DNA of 27,364 nucleotides from Chara braunii (lineage: Eukaryota > Streptophyta > Charophyceae > Charales > Characeae): positions 1,714,212 through 1,741,575 of the forward strand of contig BFEA01000099.1 in NCBI GenBank assembly GCA_003427395.1, given 5' to 3'. The notes under the pieces are model-generated. The model searched no databases, was not told where the DNA came from, and worked only from the letters and a program-made list of their open reading frames with translations. Below, in pieces: positions 9,699 through 19,372 of this stretch (the stretch's first letter is position 1; every line of letters starts with the position of its first letter). The translations under genes and the position numbers were made by a program.

Positions 9699-9838
9699 GC
9701 CACTTGAGTGTTTTCCCCGCCACGATCTTCAATGTCGCGGCCATAGCTAGGTACTGGCCTCTTTGCCCGCCAGTTGAATGTCTTTTTCCGCCGCGCCCCT
9801 GAATGTCGCAGCCACAAGTAAAATACCGACCCTTGGGC
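9699..9838. repeat. 70-bp tandem repeat, two diverged units
   Basis: Units at 9699-9768 and 9769-9838 share GCCA[C/G]TTGA[G/A]TGT.TTT..CCGCC, TGAATGTCGC/TCAATGTCGC and GCCA.A.....TA. They are estimated by eye to be about two thirds identical. Confidence 0.55.
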
Positions 9839-10099
9839 CTTCCAATCAACTAGTAAGTACCCAGATGGGTTGCACACACACTCAAAATGACAAGCACTCA
9901 AGCAGGAATTCCGACCGGTAAACGTGCTAGCACGCAGAATTAGAAACGGGCTCAGGCCACTACGTGGGCTGAGCCCCACTCCTATACACATACAAGAGCA
10001 GCTCTTCTTCTACTCAATGTAGGAGATAACTTAGTAGGTTTTGGGGTAGACTGTCAAGCTGGAGATGCAAGGATTGAATCTGCCTCGACCTCGAGTTAG

Positions 10100-10210
10100 T
10101 TTTTTTTTTACAAGGAGCTTTTCTTCCGTTTTCACCCGGGATGACTTGCGGGGACTTGAACCCGTGACCTCAAGATCATAGGTTAGTTAGAGTTCGTTGT
10201 TGTAGTTAGC
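10100..10210 (-). mobile_element. tRNA-like box B, possible minus-strand SINE remnant
   Basis: On the minus strand the sequence reads gaggtcacGGGTTCAAGTCCccgcaag, a strong match to a tRNA T-arm/box B (positions 10152-10163). About 45 bp further on is an A run (complement of the T run at 10102-10110) that could be a short tail. The A-box side is poor and no full cloverleaf can be drawn, so a functional tRNA gene is unlikely. Confidence 0.3.
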
Positions 10211-10460
10211 CTCGTTTGAAAACGAGGGCCCGACACTTGGCATATCAGGGCAGTTAGCAGTTAGATTTTCTTTTTTTTCTTTTATTATCTTTAACATTTA
10301 GATTCCTTCTTTTATTTTTATTTTTTTATTTTTTTTTCTTTTTGACCCAAAGTTATTATTATTTTATTAGTTTGTTTTGATAAATCTGTCGCGGGATAGT
10401 ACCACGATACTACAGATCGAAATCTAGAAGGTGACTCGGCGGAAGTTGCTACCGATCACT
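10211..10460. other. AT-rich spacer with PBS-like motif
   Basis: The sequence ttggcatatcagggc (10237-10251) resembles the initiator-Met-tRNA primer-binding site of plant LTR elements (TGGTATCAGAGC), with a two-base insertion and one substitution. It follows a perfect 8-bp-arm hairpin, cctcgttt-ga-aaacgagg, at 10210-10227. Downstream is T-rich sequence and then the charged frame at 10470. An old LTR junction is possible, but no second LTR is visible. Confidence 0.25.
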
Positions 10461-10469
10461 ACGTGAAAA

Positions 10470-10820
10470 CAACTTCGGTGCCCAGGGCAGATCGCAAGAG
10501 GAGTGCGATCGAGGAGGAAATGACCTCGAGGGAGGAAGACGCAGAGAGGAGCAGGAGGAGGCGTGCGGAACGAGAGAGAGAACGAGCGCACATGCGAGGG
10601 AGAAGGCACGCAGGAGGCAGAGCAGAAACGGAACAGTGCGGGGGTGTACGCGCAAGTGTTCGGAAAACGGGCGCGGGGGTTAGCGCACGCAAACAGAAAA
10701 GATGGCTGCGCGAGGAGAAAGGAGGCACTAGAAAGGAGGAGAAGGAGAAGAAGAAAGAGGGAAGAGGAGAAGAAGTAGAAGAAGAAGAAGAAGAAGAAGA
10801 AGGGAGAAGGGGGAGGAAGA
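10470..10820. other. Purine-rich tract
   Basis: A G/A-rich stretch (plus strand) gives a highly charged Arg/Glu/Lys frame on the plus strand and a Ser/Phe/Leu frame on the minus strand. The plus-strand reading could be a Gag-like charged region behind the PBS-like motif. The minus-strand reading could be the polypyrimidine part of an intron following the exon candidate at 10827-10974. The sequence alone does not decide. Confidence 0.4.
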
Positions 10821-10826
10821 ACTTAC

Positions 10827-10974
10827 CATTATCGACCCTCATCCCGCAGGTATCGGGGAGGATGATTGCAGCCTTGATGTCTTCGTATTTGCGCTCACAA
10901 TGGAGCGTTCCATTTGAGTAGGGTCGCAACTTAGTAAGGAGGCCACTGCGCTCCTCGCTATCCGAGTCCGCCAT
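10827..10974 (-). CDS. Candidate first coding exon, unrecognised
   Basis: On the minus strand an ATG at 10974 opens 49 codons of non-repetitive protein sequence (MADSDSEERSGLL, LRPYSNGTLHCERKYEDIKA, LPDTCGMRVDN). It then meets a textbook splice donor, AATG|GTAAGT, at 10826-10821, followed by a pyrimidine-rich stretch as in an intron. I recognise no family and cannot place the next exon with confidence; candidate acceptors lie near 10770 and 10420. The contrast between this balanced peptide and the low-complexity sequence after the donor is the main argument that it is real. Confidence 0.3.
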
Positions 10975-11184
10975 CGCCCGACATGTTGGAATGAGGGCAT
11001 ATGCTGATCGAAAACCCCGTGGCCTGGTCTCGGCATATTACGCAGCGAGAGGGATCGTGCTAAATTGGCGAAGGGGAGAGCATCAAGCACTATCTACTGG
11101 CCATGGCGACGACAGCAAGGGAGAGAACAGGTAGGTCTCCTATCTCTCGGCTGGATTCGTACTGCTTTCATGAGTAGGATGAGC

Positions 11185-11316
11185 AAAATTGAATGAATCT
11201 ACTGCTAGAACGTGGAAATTTACATTGCAAAATGGAATGAATCTAGCGCTAGAACGTGGAAATCTACACTGTAAAATTGAGTGAATCTAACGCTCGAACT
11301 TGGAAATATACTCTGC
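11185..11316. repeat. 44-bp tandem repeat, three units, plus a dispersed copy
   Basis: Units start at 11185, 11229 and 11273. Each reads AAAAT.GA.TGAATCTA.CGCT.GAAC followed by .TGGAAAT.TAC..TG with minor changes. A fourth, more diverged copy lies at 12557-12600. Both the array and the lone copy are followed by GT-rich DNA and lie shortly after a GTA[A/G]GTCTCC sequence, so they belong to the larger repeated unit of this region. Confidence 0.75.
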
Positions 11317-12602
11317 CACCCTCGTTTGTTCGTGTGTGTGTGTACGTGTGTGTTGTCATATTCACTACACACCACTCCACTAAGGAAAAGCACGACTGTC
11401 CTTGACTGTTTCGTAGGACTTCAGCAACCCATGAGTAGGACTCCCTGTCTCCGATCTACCCCTCTGTGTGGGTGTGTGTGCACGGTGCGGATACAGAGTG
11501 ATGCGTGTCCTTGAGGTCGACTGTCTGTTGGTGGAGTGTTATCTTCTTGATGGTTAGTGTGTGTGAGAGAGGGAGAGAAGAAAACAGAGAATGCTCGATG
11601 CTCGAATTGAATTAACCCAGTCGCAAACTGCGACCGGGTACATTCAAAGCTTACTGTTGTTGCAGCTGGCGGAGAGGGCACGAAGGGGAGAGAGAAGGAG
11701 AGGGGAGAAAACTGCTTACCTCATGCGAGTATGGAGACATATCGGATGTGCGATACATCCGCTGATGACGTCGCTAGGCTGGGTTTGTCATCACCCGACT
11801 AGCTGGGGTGTGCACTTGTGCCTGTTGTGTCTTCCACGTGCCGTGATCCCTGCACGCTGCACATCATGGCAGATCGGGGAGCATCAAACGAGCAATGTGG
11901 ACAGAGAGAGAGAGCGATGAGGGACGAGCAGGAAAAAAAGGAGGAGATGCGCAGGGAGGAGAGGAAGAAGGAGGGCGCGAGGAGGTATCGCACGCAGGCG
12001 ATCGAGGAGGAGGCAACCTCGGGGTCGTAGGAGGAGAGAGTGGCAGGGGGGCGCACAAGGAGATGGAAGATGCGCGCAAAGGTTGAGCGAGCGCGGGGGT
12101 AGTGTACGCGCAACCGACTAGAGAATAGCAAGCGGGGAACAAACGAAGAGATCGCGCGGAGGGAAAAAAGGATTCGCGATCTGGAGATAGCAACGGAAAA
12201 GGGAATAGCGGCATAGCATAGGGAGAAGAAAGAAGAAGGAATGAAATAGAGTAGAGGGAAGAAGAAGGAGGAGGAGGAGAAAGGAGAAGAAGGAGAAGAG
12301 GAAGGAGAAAGTGAGGGGATGCTTACCTGGCGTGTAACCTTTGGCCTTGTTTCGGTACTGCACTTCGTGTCGGACCGCGTGGCTTCACGAGACGACGACG
12401 ATGACGACGACGACGAGGGGAGCGGGAGAGAAGAACTGGTAAGTCTCCGATTTGACGGCTCACTCCCTGGCACTATCAACGACCAAAATGAGGGAGATAA
12501 AAATAATAATAATAATAATAAATAAATAAATAAATAAATAAGCAAATAAATGAAATAAAATGAATGAACCTAACACTAAAAGCAGGGAAGATACATACAC
12601 TA
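11317..12602. other. Purine-rich repeated region with splice-like motifs
   Basis: No gene could be established. Minus-strand donor-like sites (complement of cttacct) occur at about 11724 and 12323, and plus-strand donor-like sites (CAG|GTAGGT and CTG|GTAAGT) at 11131 and 12439. The distance between the two plus-strand sites is about 1.3 kb, close to the 1285-bp spacing of the repeats at 12713 and 13998. Long Ser/Arg/Glu frames here are products of GA-rich composition. A plus-strand run of Asp codons lies at 12392-12416, and AAT/AAAT repeats at 12500-12548. Confidence 0.4.
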
Positions 12603-12609
12603 CATGTGT

Positions 12610-12654
<45 letters not shown>

Positions 12655-12660
12655 TGTGTA
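12603..12660. repeat. (GT)n microsatellite
   Basis: GTGT tract with a few interruptions. It follows the fourth copy of the 44-bp repeat. Confidence 0.95.
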
Positions 12661-12712
12661 TGAGAGAGGAAGAAAGTGGGGATAAACAAGGTTTGATTGG
12701 GGGTGACGAGTT

Positions 12713-12954
12713 ACGTACCTGGTACATGAAGAGAGGTCGCCGATGGTGTGGACAGTCATGTACATTGGTTGTCGTGAGCCGAAGTGATCCTGTTGTGTGA
12801 GCCAGCTGTAGTATATAATAGTATGGTAGAGTAGGCTGGGCGCTGTGCGCCAGACAGGGAGAGCGACTCTGGATACTGTGGTGGTGTGTCCTATGGGCTT
12901 GGACATTGGCTCAATACTTCATTGTATTTCTCTTTATGGATGGTTTTCTCGGTG
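12713..12954. repeat. 242-bp direct repeat, copy A
   Basis: This aligns over its whole length with 13998-14239 (same orientation, same length, roughly three quarters identical by eye). Shared blocks are acgt.cctggta.atgaag, gacagtcatgtacattgg, agagtaggctgggcgctg.gcgccagaca and ttacttcatt. On the minus strand it contains a possible exon (12805-12719) coding MYMTVHTIGDLSSCT, between TACTACAG and CCAG|GTACGT. Copy B has MYMTVNTIADLSSYT in the same frame but a CCAG|GCACGT junction. Confidence 0.8.
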
Positions 12955-13027
12955 TTCGGACAAGACTACCTGGACATTTGTGTGGTTTCGCAACTTGGTT
13001 TTCTGTTTATCATTCACACTCGTATTC

Positions 13028-13190
13028 TTTATTATTATTATAATTATAATTATAATTATAATTGTAATAATAATAATAATAATTATTATTATTATTATTA
13101 TTGTTATTATTATTATTATCATTATTGTTATTATTATTATTATCATTATTGTTATTATTATTATTATTATTATCATAATCATTGTTGCTA
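13028..13190. repeat. (ATT)n / (AAT)n microsatellite with internal symmetry
   Basis: The tract starts as TAT/TAA repeats, switches to (AAT)n at about 13063-13080 and then to (ATT)n, so AAT and ATT runs face each other and can form a hairpin. Confidence 0.95.
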
Positions 13191-13713
13191 TTAGTATCTT
13201 GACCGTAGTCATAAATACGACTAAGTACATTCGAGGAACCGAAAAAGGAGAAACCGGGGGTGTAGGCGTGTGAAGAAGGGAAAAGAAGCAGGGGGAGAAA
13301 GGATTACGAAAGGATGGGCGAGTGATGATTCTTGGTGCACGCTGCATCTGTGTGTTGGGGATCGAGGGTGTGAGTGATATGGGGGACATACCTGGTGCTG
13401 GAGGCAAACGATACAGGATGAGATCTGGTCGTACTTTAGGGAGTTGTTGACGTCATCATCGGCATTTTAGTCTAGGATAGATAGGATCTGCCATCGGTAG
13501 TCTGGGCGTCAAGCGCCAGGTAGGATACCAACATCTGGTTCTTCGTTGATGATGAAGGGACTATTTTTGCACAGTCAATCATGAGCTTTTGTTGTGCTCT
13601 TATTTGGTGTGACCCGTGATGCCATTCTGCTTTTGGTTTGAGGTCACGAGGATCTGGTCTCATGTGTATGATGCTGCTTGGTTTCTGAAATCCGCTAACG
13701 TTCGTTTTCTTTG

Positions 13714-13714
<1 letters not shown>
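13191..13714. other. No recognised gene
   Basis: Mixed sequence between the two ATT microsatellites. A minus-strand donor-like CCAG|GTATGT lies at about 13389 with an open frame before it, similar in position to those in the 242-bp repeats. There is not enough to call an exon. Confidence 0.35.
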
Positions 13715-13771
<57 letters not shown>

Positions 13772-13798
13772 TTATTACGATTATTATTATTATTATTG

Positions 13799-13848
<50 letters not shown>

Positions 13849-13870
13849 TTGTTATTATTACTATCATTAC
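13715..13870. repeat. (ATT)n microsatellite
   Basis: Nearly pure ATT repeat with a few interruptions near 13772-13804 and 13849. Confidence 0.97.
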
Positions 13871-13997
13871 TATGATGTTTTAATCATAGTTATAATATGT
13901 AGCAGTTAAAGTATTAGGGGGAAGATAAATGATCAGGTGGTTTTCAGACAGGAGACGAGTGTGTGGGTGAATGAGATCTGATGGGAAGGGGAAGAAT

Positions 13998-14239
13998 ACG
14001 TGCCTGGTATATGAAGAAAGGTCGGCTATTGTATTGACAGTCATGTACATTGGTCTTTGAGAGTTGGAGTGAGCCTGCTGTGAGAACACAGTTGTAGGCA
14101 GGACAATCGACTAGAGTAGGCTGGGCGCTGGGCGCCAGACAATGAGGATGACCTTGGAAACTGTGTTGGTGTGGCCTACGGGCTCAGACGTTGGGCTCAT
14201 TACTTCATTTTATTGCTCTATATGGGTGGTTTCTCGGTG
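13998..14239. repeat. 242-bp direct repeat, copy B
   Basis: Partner of 12713-12954 at a spacing of 1285 bp. The possible minus-strand exon equivalent is 14077-14004, with an acceptor-like TTCTCACAG before it. Its length differs from that in copy A, so exon status is unproven. Confidence 0.8.
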
Positions 14240-14386
14240 CGTTTGTACTCTCTGCTTGTACACGACTACTTCCACAGGGCGTGCTGGGCCAATAGGGGGC
14301 TATGGCCGGCCACGGAACGACGCTCAGTTAATGATACGGGACAAGAAGGCGAAAAGGAGGGAAACTGGTGGTGATGACGACAAATC

Positions 14387-14569
14387 CTAGGTGGATAAAG
14401 TAATAGGTATGGTCGGGAGAAGGGAAATCAGAGCACCGGGGGTCGCTAGTGGTGGCGCAGTGGAACTCCCGAGGACACAGGGGTATCGTTGCCTGAGGAG
14501 TTCGTTTATCCAAGGGGTGAAATAATCCTGATCGTAGGATGAGTCGGAATCCCAGGATCGCGTCATCAT
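14387..14569 (-). CDS. Short unrecognised ORF, divergent partner of 14568
   Basis: A 60-codon minus-strand ORF begins MMTRSWDSDSSYDQDYFTPW and continues INELLRQRYPCVLGSS, compositionally balanced and protein-like in its first 36 codons. Its start codon overlaps that of the plus-strand ORF at 14568 by two bases. It could be a first exon of a minus-strand gene running through the repeats at lower coordinates. I recognise no domain. Confidence 0.2.
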   Translation of the reverse strand: MMTRSWDSDSSYDQDYFTPWINELLRQRYPCVLGSSTAPPLATPGALISLLPTIPITLST

Positions 14570-14726
14570 GACATTACGATATTATGAGCTGCCTAAAGAA
14601 CGGGTCACAGTTGCCCCGTGCAAGCACGTGCAGGCCGCGCGACTGTCGTTGGACTTACGCGTGCTTGTACGAGACGATTGCGCCGTGGTGGATTTCAAGA
14701 TGGCCACTCTCAACCGGACGGATTGA
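14568..14726 (+). CDS. Short unrecognised ORF (52 codons)
   Basis: An ATG-started plus-strand ORF reads MTLRYYELPKERVTV, then PCKHVQAARLSLDLRVLV and CAVVDFKMATLNRTD before a TGA. It is short, but its amino-acid make-up is that of a folded protein rather than random translation. It could be an exon or the remnant of one. A different frame over the same stretch ends at a donor-like ATAT|GTAAGT near 14759, so the reading frame is not certain. Confidence 0.2.
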   Translation: MTLRYYELPKERVTVAPCKHVQAARLSLDLRVLVRDDCAVVDFKMATLNRTD

Positions 14727-16419
14727 TGGTCCCGATGAGTCGACGCCCGGGGATATATGTAAGTGCGCAACTTAGATCGTGTCTTACACGTGTCCTCGCG
14801 CTGCGTTCACCGAGCCTGGCATCCGACCGCCTAATTGCTTCGTGATGCTCTGAGTCATGCAAGATGCAATGATCACAAACAGCTTGATCAAAAGACAAGG
14901 AGAGACAAAGGCAGGATTATCGATTGCGCAAAATCCCTATTCTACACACGAGTGTATCGAGTGCGATCAACAAAAGCAAGACAAGGGTTCCTCAGCAAAA
15001 GATAGGCAATCCAACATGGCATCCATACATCCATTTATTCCGGAATCATACACATAATGCAATCGAGACGAAAATCGTAAGGACAAGTGTGAGCAAAAAC
15101 CCAAGTCCAGATTACAGACAGTCGAAACGAGAACAAGAACGGGCAAACCGCCCGGGGCCGCAATCAAGATTTATATACATAAGAAAGGGGGGAGGAAAGA
15201 TAGAAGAAACAGCAAAACCGCATCCCTCAACCTCAACTCTCTCTTCCTCTCTCTTCTTCTCCGATGCGGACAGTCCGTCGTCGCGCACCAACCCACGAAG
15301 TCGTCACCCCGCTTAGTCCTCCCGCACCCGTCAGGTTCGCCCGCGCCCACAGTCCGTCGTGGCCCGCGTCAACCTCGCGCGTTCGGCACCAGCTCGTCGG
15401 GTCGCCCGACTCCTGCTCTACTCACCTCTTACTTCGCTCGTGTGCCGACCCTTCCTGATCGCGCCACCCCGAGCTTCCAACAACTGATTAAGAGAGCTAA
15501 CTAATCGCACAGCCGAAATTTATAGCGTGCATGCATGCGCGAAGAACACGGAATTACCAAGACTTAGAGGGGAGATTAGAGAGGGAGTGCCTACGTTCTG
15601 CATGACCGGGCCGCGGCGTGGGGGACGTAGCCACTCTCCACGCATCGATCTGAGCATGCAATCTGTAGTTTCAAAAACGCAGCAAAAGAAAGAGAAGGAG
15701 GGCGGGAAGGACGAAGAGCAAGAAGAAAGATACAGTTACAATGGCGCCAACCCAAGATTACAGTTACACACCCGATTAAAGGCGCCGACTAATCAGAATT
15801 CCGTTGCAGCCGCAAAAAGGAACGCGTAAGCAAATAAGGGTGTCGCGCGGCAAAAGAAAGTCCTTATTACAAAATTCCTAAATCCCTGACCAATGCGAAA
15901 AGCAAAAGTACAGGTTCCGGGGAGAAAATCCGAAATTCCGAGAGCCATCAGGGCTCGAAAAAATTCGAAAAAAAAATTGAAAGGAAAATTCAAAAAGAAC
16001 AAGGCAAATTCCCGCGCGATGTCCGCGCCCAAAAGATCAAAACCGAAGCGAAAGAAACGACGTTAACTTTTATTAATCGCGCGCGCGAACGCGCCAGCCA
16101 TCCAGCCGACCAATCAATCAACCGGCCATCCCAGGACATGCGCAGCTCCGAACCCAGCCATTCGAAAAGAAGCGACGGAAAAGACGAAAAAGCAAGGACA
16201 CTGATGCAATTTCCGACCGATCCCGATCTCCCGTAATTGGCCCAACCTTCCCAACTTAGGGCCCCTCATTGCAACCGTGCAAAAAGTCGCGTGTTACAGA
16301 AAGTGGTTCGTCACAGTGTGAGTATGCCCTAAGTGGAGCGATGCTTCTTTTTCAAGAGTTCTAGACCTCTGACAGCTCCAGAAGCAACTGTGGTCTAGTG
16401 TAGCAGAGCCAGACCCAAT
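14727..16419. other. No recognised gene
   Basis: I find nothing I can name in this 1.7 kb. It holds pyrimidine-rich and GC-rich sequence at 15210-15480 with CAGTCCGTCGT twice (15268, 15350). Next is a stretch with tacagttaca twice (15731, 15759) near two ggcgcc sites, and an A-rich plus strand at 15800-16070. A minus-strand frame at 15793-16032 is Phe-rich because of the A-rich complement and is not convincing. A CG-alternating run lies at 16079-16092. Confidence 0.45.
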
Positions 16420-16568
16420 GGGCCTCGCTCCAGTTCTCTCAACATGAACAAAAGACAAAAATCATGGCGTTGTATCTTTCCATACATATTCTAGTGGAAG
16501 ATTCATACATATTCTAGTGGAAGATTCACTCTCGTTTTGCACATTTCGAGAGTCGTGCAGCGAGGCCC
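16420..16568. mobile_element. MITE, GGGCCTCGC family, copy A
   Basis: Terminal inverted repeats start GGGCCTCGC and end GCGAGGCCC, flanked by a 3-bp duplication AAT (16417-16419 and 16569-16571). The left terminal repeat is degraded after the first ten bases. The interior aligns with the reverse complement of the element at 23432-23553, plus an extra perfect 23-bp tandem duplication (16481-16503 and 16504-16526). It has no coding capacity, so it would depend on a transposase elsewhere. TIR start and 3-bp target site are compatible with PIF/Harbinger-type MITEs, but that is inference. Confidence 0.75.
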
Positions 16569-16652
16569 AATAGGCCAGATTCGTACGAAAGGGGGCCGCA
16601 ACAAACCGCTACGGGAAGGAAAAGACGAAAGAAAGGGCCAGAGTGCACGTTT

Positions 16653-17087
16653 NNNNNNNNNNNNNNNNNNNNNNNNNNNNNNNNNNNNNNNNNNNNNNNN
16701 NNNNNNNNNNNNNNNNNNNNNNNNNNNNNNNNNNNNNNNNNNNNNNNNNNNNNNNNNNNNNNNNNNNNNNNNNNNNNNNNNNNNNNNNNNNNNNNNNNNN
16801 NNNNNNNNNNNNNNNNNNNNNNNNNNNNNNNNNNNNNNNNNNNNNNNNNNNNNNNNNNNNNNNNNNNNNNNNNNNNNNNNNNNNNNNNNNNNNNNNNNNN
16901 NNNNNNNNNNNNNNNNNNNNNNNNNNNNNNNNNNNNNNNNNNNNNNNNNNNNNNNNNNNNNNNNNNNNNNNNNNNNNNNNNNNNNNNNNNNNNNNNNNNN
17001 NNNNNNNNNNNNNNNNNNNNNNNNNNNNNNNNNNNNNNNNNNNNNNNNNNNNNNNNNNNNNNNNNNNNNNNNNNNNNNNNNNNNNNN
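16653..17087. other. Assembly gap (435 N)
   Basis: An unbroken run of N. The 29 bases before it (16624-16652) match the boundary of segmental copy 1 (2356-2384) at about 23 positions and end in the same gagtgcacgttt that opens copy 2, so the gap may begin inside another copy of the duplicated segment. All reading frames crossing it are meaningless. Confidence 0.99.
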
Positions 17088-17726
17088 GGTACCGGCCTAT
17101 AGCTTGCCAGTAGACCCAAGAAATTGGGAATGGGATCACCCACTCAAAAGACGAGCTTATGTACCGCTGTATGATTATACAGTTAGAACAGGGTATCAAA
17201 TTGCTAGGCCAAAACTGGATGTAAACGGGATTGTTTCCAGGAGATGGATGGCCACAAACTGGATAATGGATTCTTTGCGCGTCTAGCCGCTCCATTGCCA
17301 GCTTTTTGGAAACTGTTAATGGACTTGTCAGTGGTGAAGCATTCAGCACTCCTCTGGTTGATTGCTTATCAAGCCCTTCCCACAGCGATGTGGTGTGCTA
17401 GAAGAACGCACAAGGCCTCGCCTCGCCGTGAGCTGTGTCCGGGATTGGTATCGGAAGACATGCAACACTTCTGTTTGTTGTGTGACTTTGCCCGCCCTTT
17501 GTGGGCATGGTGGAGAAGTTCATCAGTGCTGGCGCCGGCAGCAGCTGAAAGATGGACTGATGATTTTGTGCTGCTAGGGTCAGCAACGAGACGTACGCAA
17601 GTACTGGGACAGATTGGCTATGCAGAAGAAACTTTGAGAGCTTCCATTCTCTGGACATTAATGAACATAGAATCAATACAAAAATCCCATCTCCAAGTAA
17701 TAGTCTGTGGCAGCACTCTCCTGTAG
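17088..17726 (+). pseudogene. LINE (non-LTR retrotransposon) ORF2 C-terminal part
   Basis: Just after the gap, one frame to 17286 contains YDYTVRTGYQIAR, which corresponds to the F-[ST]-V-[KR]-[ST]-[GA]-Y motif seen between reverse transcriptase and the zinc-knuckle-like end of LINE ORF2. Sequence then continues in another frame (from about 17244) with PAFWKLLMDLSVVKHSALLW and LIAYQALPTAMWCARR. The domain ends in the zf-RVT signature ELCPGLVSEDMQHFCLLCDF followed by ARPLWAWW. The usual CP.C pair has lost its second Cys (CPGL), while H..C.LC.FA...W is kept. The frame change and lost Cys mark it as inactive. It ends at a stop at 17724-17726, followed by a T-rich stretch. The reverse transcriptase core must lie in or before the gap. 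Confidence 0.75.
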
Positions 17727-18901
17727 TTTTTTTTTTATTTTTATTTTTAGAAGGCATTATAAATAGGATCTCACATAGAAATGCATAAGCTCTGCAGGGG
17801 TGTGGTCCCATTAGCAGTCGGATAGGAATGTGGCCGATCCAGTGCGACACTGAGTGGCAGCGGCCAGACACGGTCATTACGAATTTCTGGGCTGAGAAAA
17901 CAGGAAAAAGGCCGAAAAAACAACAACAACAGAGACCTCCCACCGGAAATCACGGCAGAGTGCTTCCCAGCCGTCAGATCACAAATGATCTGATGGTGGT
18001 GGTTGAAAAAACAGTGAACAAGGTAACCGCCACATTTTTTTGGAATAAAATCGACTTCTGTCATCAGTGATCCTGACACCCTCCATACACTGCGTGATTG
18101 AAGAAGGGCTCCACCCAATGAGATAATTGCACAACAGCAAGCAAAATACTGGAAATCTTCTATCCAGTGGGCTTATGGCCGACCCCACTCTCTTTTGAAG
18201 GGTTGGCCGTGCCCCCGACGGATTGAAAAGATTTTGGCTGGAAGCTTCCTTTGCACGGGCATGCCCAGTGTTAAGGAGAGGAGGAGGGGAACCAAGATCT
18301 CCTTACTTTTTGGGGTAATACAAGTAAAATACTGACCGTGGGATCACGAGTACTGCACAGCAGGATTTGGGTCACTCGACTGCCACACAAACTCTTTTCT
18401 ATCCTATCCCGTTGCTAGTGGGACCATGCTCCAGCCCTGTGTAGGGTTGCACTAGAGGATACATGATGGATAGGATCTCACTGAGTCTGCATATGTGAGT
18501 TTTAGTACCACTTAGGGACATTGAATTTGTCTGTGTTTTTGTGCTGAGTTTGCTGATTTTTTGAGTTTTCAGTTTTCATTGCTGACTGTGACCAGCAGGG
18601 TTAAGTGTCGGCCTTTGTGAGGGATGTAGGATTGAATACTGATAGATTAGGGATAACTCGCACATTAGATTAGGGTTAATGGAACAGGATATGTGCCTGG
18701 GTGTGTTGAACCTTTTCTATGATATGAGGGGTGCCGGACCCGTTTTTCGGCTTTTATAGTTCTAAAGCAGCCGTCATATGAATCAGGAGGCAGTGCCTGG
18801 ATCATATGACATTTGGCTGCCATTTTTTTTTTTTTTAATAAAAAACAGAAAAAAAAAGAAAGATAAAGCAAACTTAATTGCTATAGCCTGCCTATCCGTA
18901 C
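17727..18901. other. No recognised gene; possible LINE 3' region
   Basis: Mixed sequence follows the LINE stop. One plus-strand frame (17828-18070) is open but unassigned. It may be the 3' UTR or nested debris of the LINE. The region ends in a T/A-rich stretch (18823-18865). Confidence 0.4.
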
Positions 18902-18913
18902 AAAGAGAGTGCA

Positions 18914-19372
18914 TTATCCAGGGGCCTAGCTCAGTTGGTAAGGCAGGCAAGTGGGATTCAGGAGGTCTTGGGTTCAATCCTCGCTGGTCTCATGCACCTT
19001 CCTGGGCAAGCTTGGCGCCTGCCACCTAGAGATATGCCGTTGGTCCCCTCGAGTGGCATTGAGCAGAGACTGCTGATGTTCATAGGAGGGGGGGGGACCG
19101 GCGGGGAGGCACAGAGAACGGCGAGTGACATTGAGCAGAGACTGCTGATGTTCATAGGGGGGGGGGACCGGAGGGGAGGCACAGTGACTGGCCCTTCGAA
19201 GAAGCTCGGTCCTGATGCTACCGGCTGACCCCTGGCCGGTATCGCCCACCTGCTGTAGCAGGTATCGCAGCTGCTGCTGTGGGTGCAGCTTCCGCATGTT
19301 ACCTCGTTGGAGGCTTGACCACGGATGTGGCTGCTACGCCCGTAATACTATAATGTAATTGGAAAAAAAAAA
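18914..19372 (+). mobile_element. Full-length tRNA-headed SINE with 12-bp target duplication
   Basis: Pol III promoter elements are clear: box A TAGCTCAGTTGG (18927-18938) and box B GGTTCAATCC (18971-18980). The first bases GGGGCC can pair with GGTCTC after the T arm, as in a tRNA acceptor stem. The body contains a tandem duplication (19051-19122 and 19123-19192) around TTGAGCAGAGACTGCTGATG and a G run. It ends GTAATTGG plus 13 A. AAAGAGAGTGCA stands directly before (18902-18913) and again after the tail (19373-19384). Such a pair is expected from LINE-driven insertion. Perfect target repeats and intact boxes suggest a fairly recent insertion. It sits exactly at the 5' edge of segmental copy 2. 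Confidence 0.85.

Noticed and set aside
15793-16032. Phe-rich minus-strand ORF
   Set aside because: Composition is explained by the A-rich plus strand; no signal or domain beyond that.
16526-17349. ORFs of 150-250 codons around the gap
   Set aside because: Almost all of their length is N; only the LINE-like tail after 17088 is real sequence.
18921-18991. Functional tRNA gene
   Set aside because: A and B boxes are present, but D and anticodon arms do not pair properly and the sequence continues into a SINE body with A tail and target duplication.
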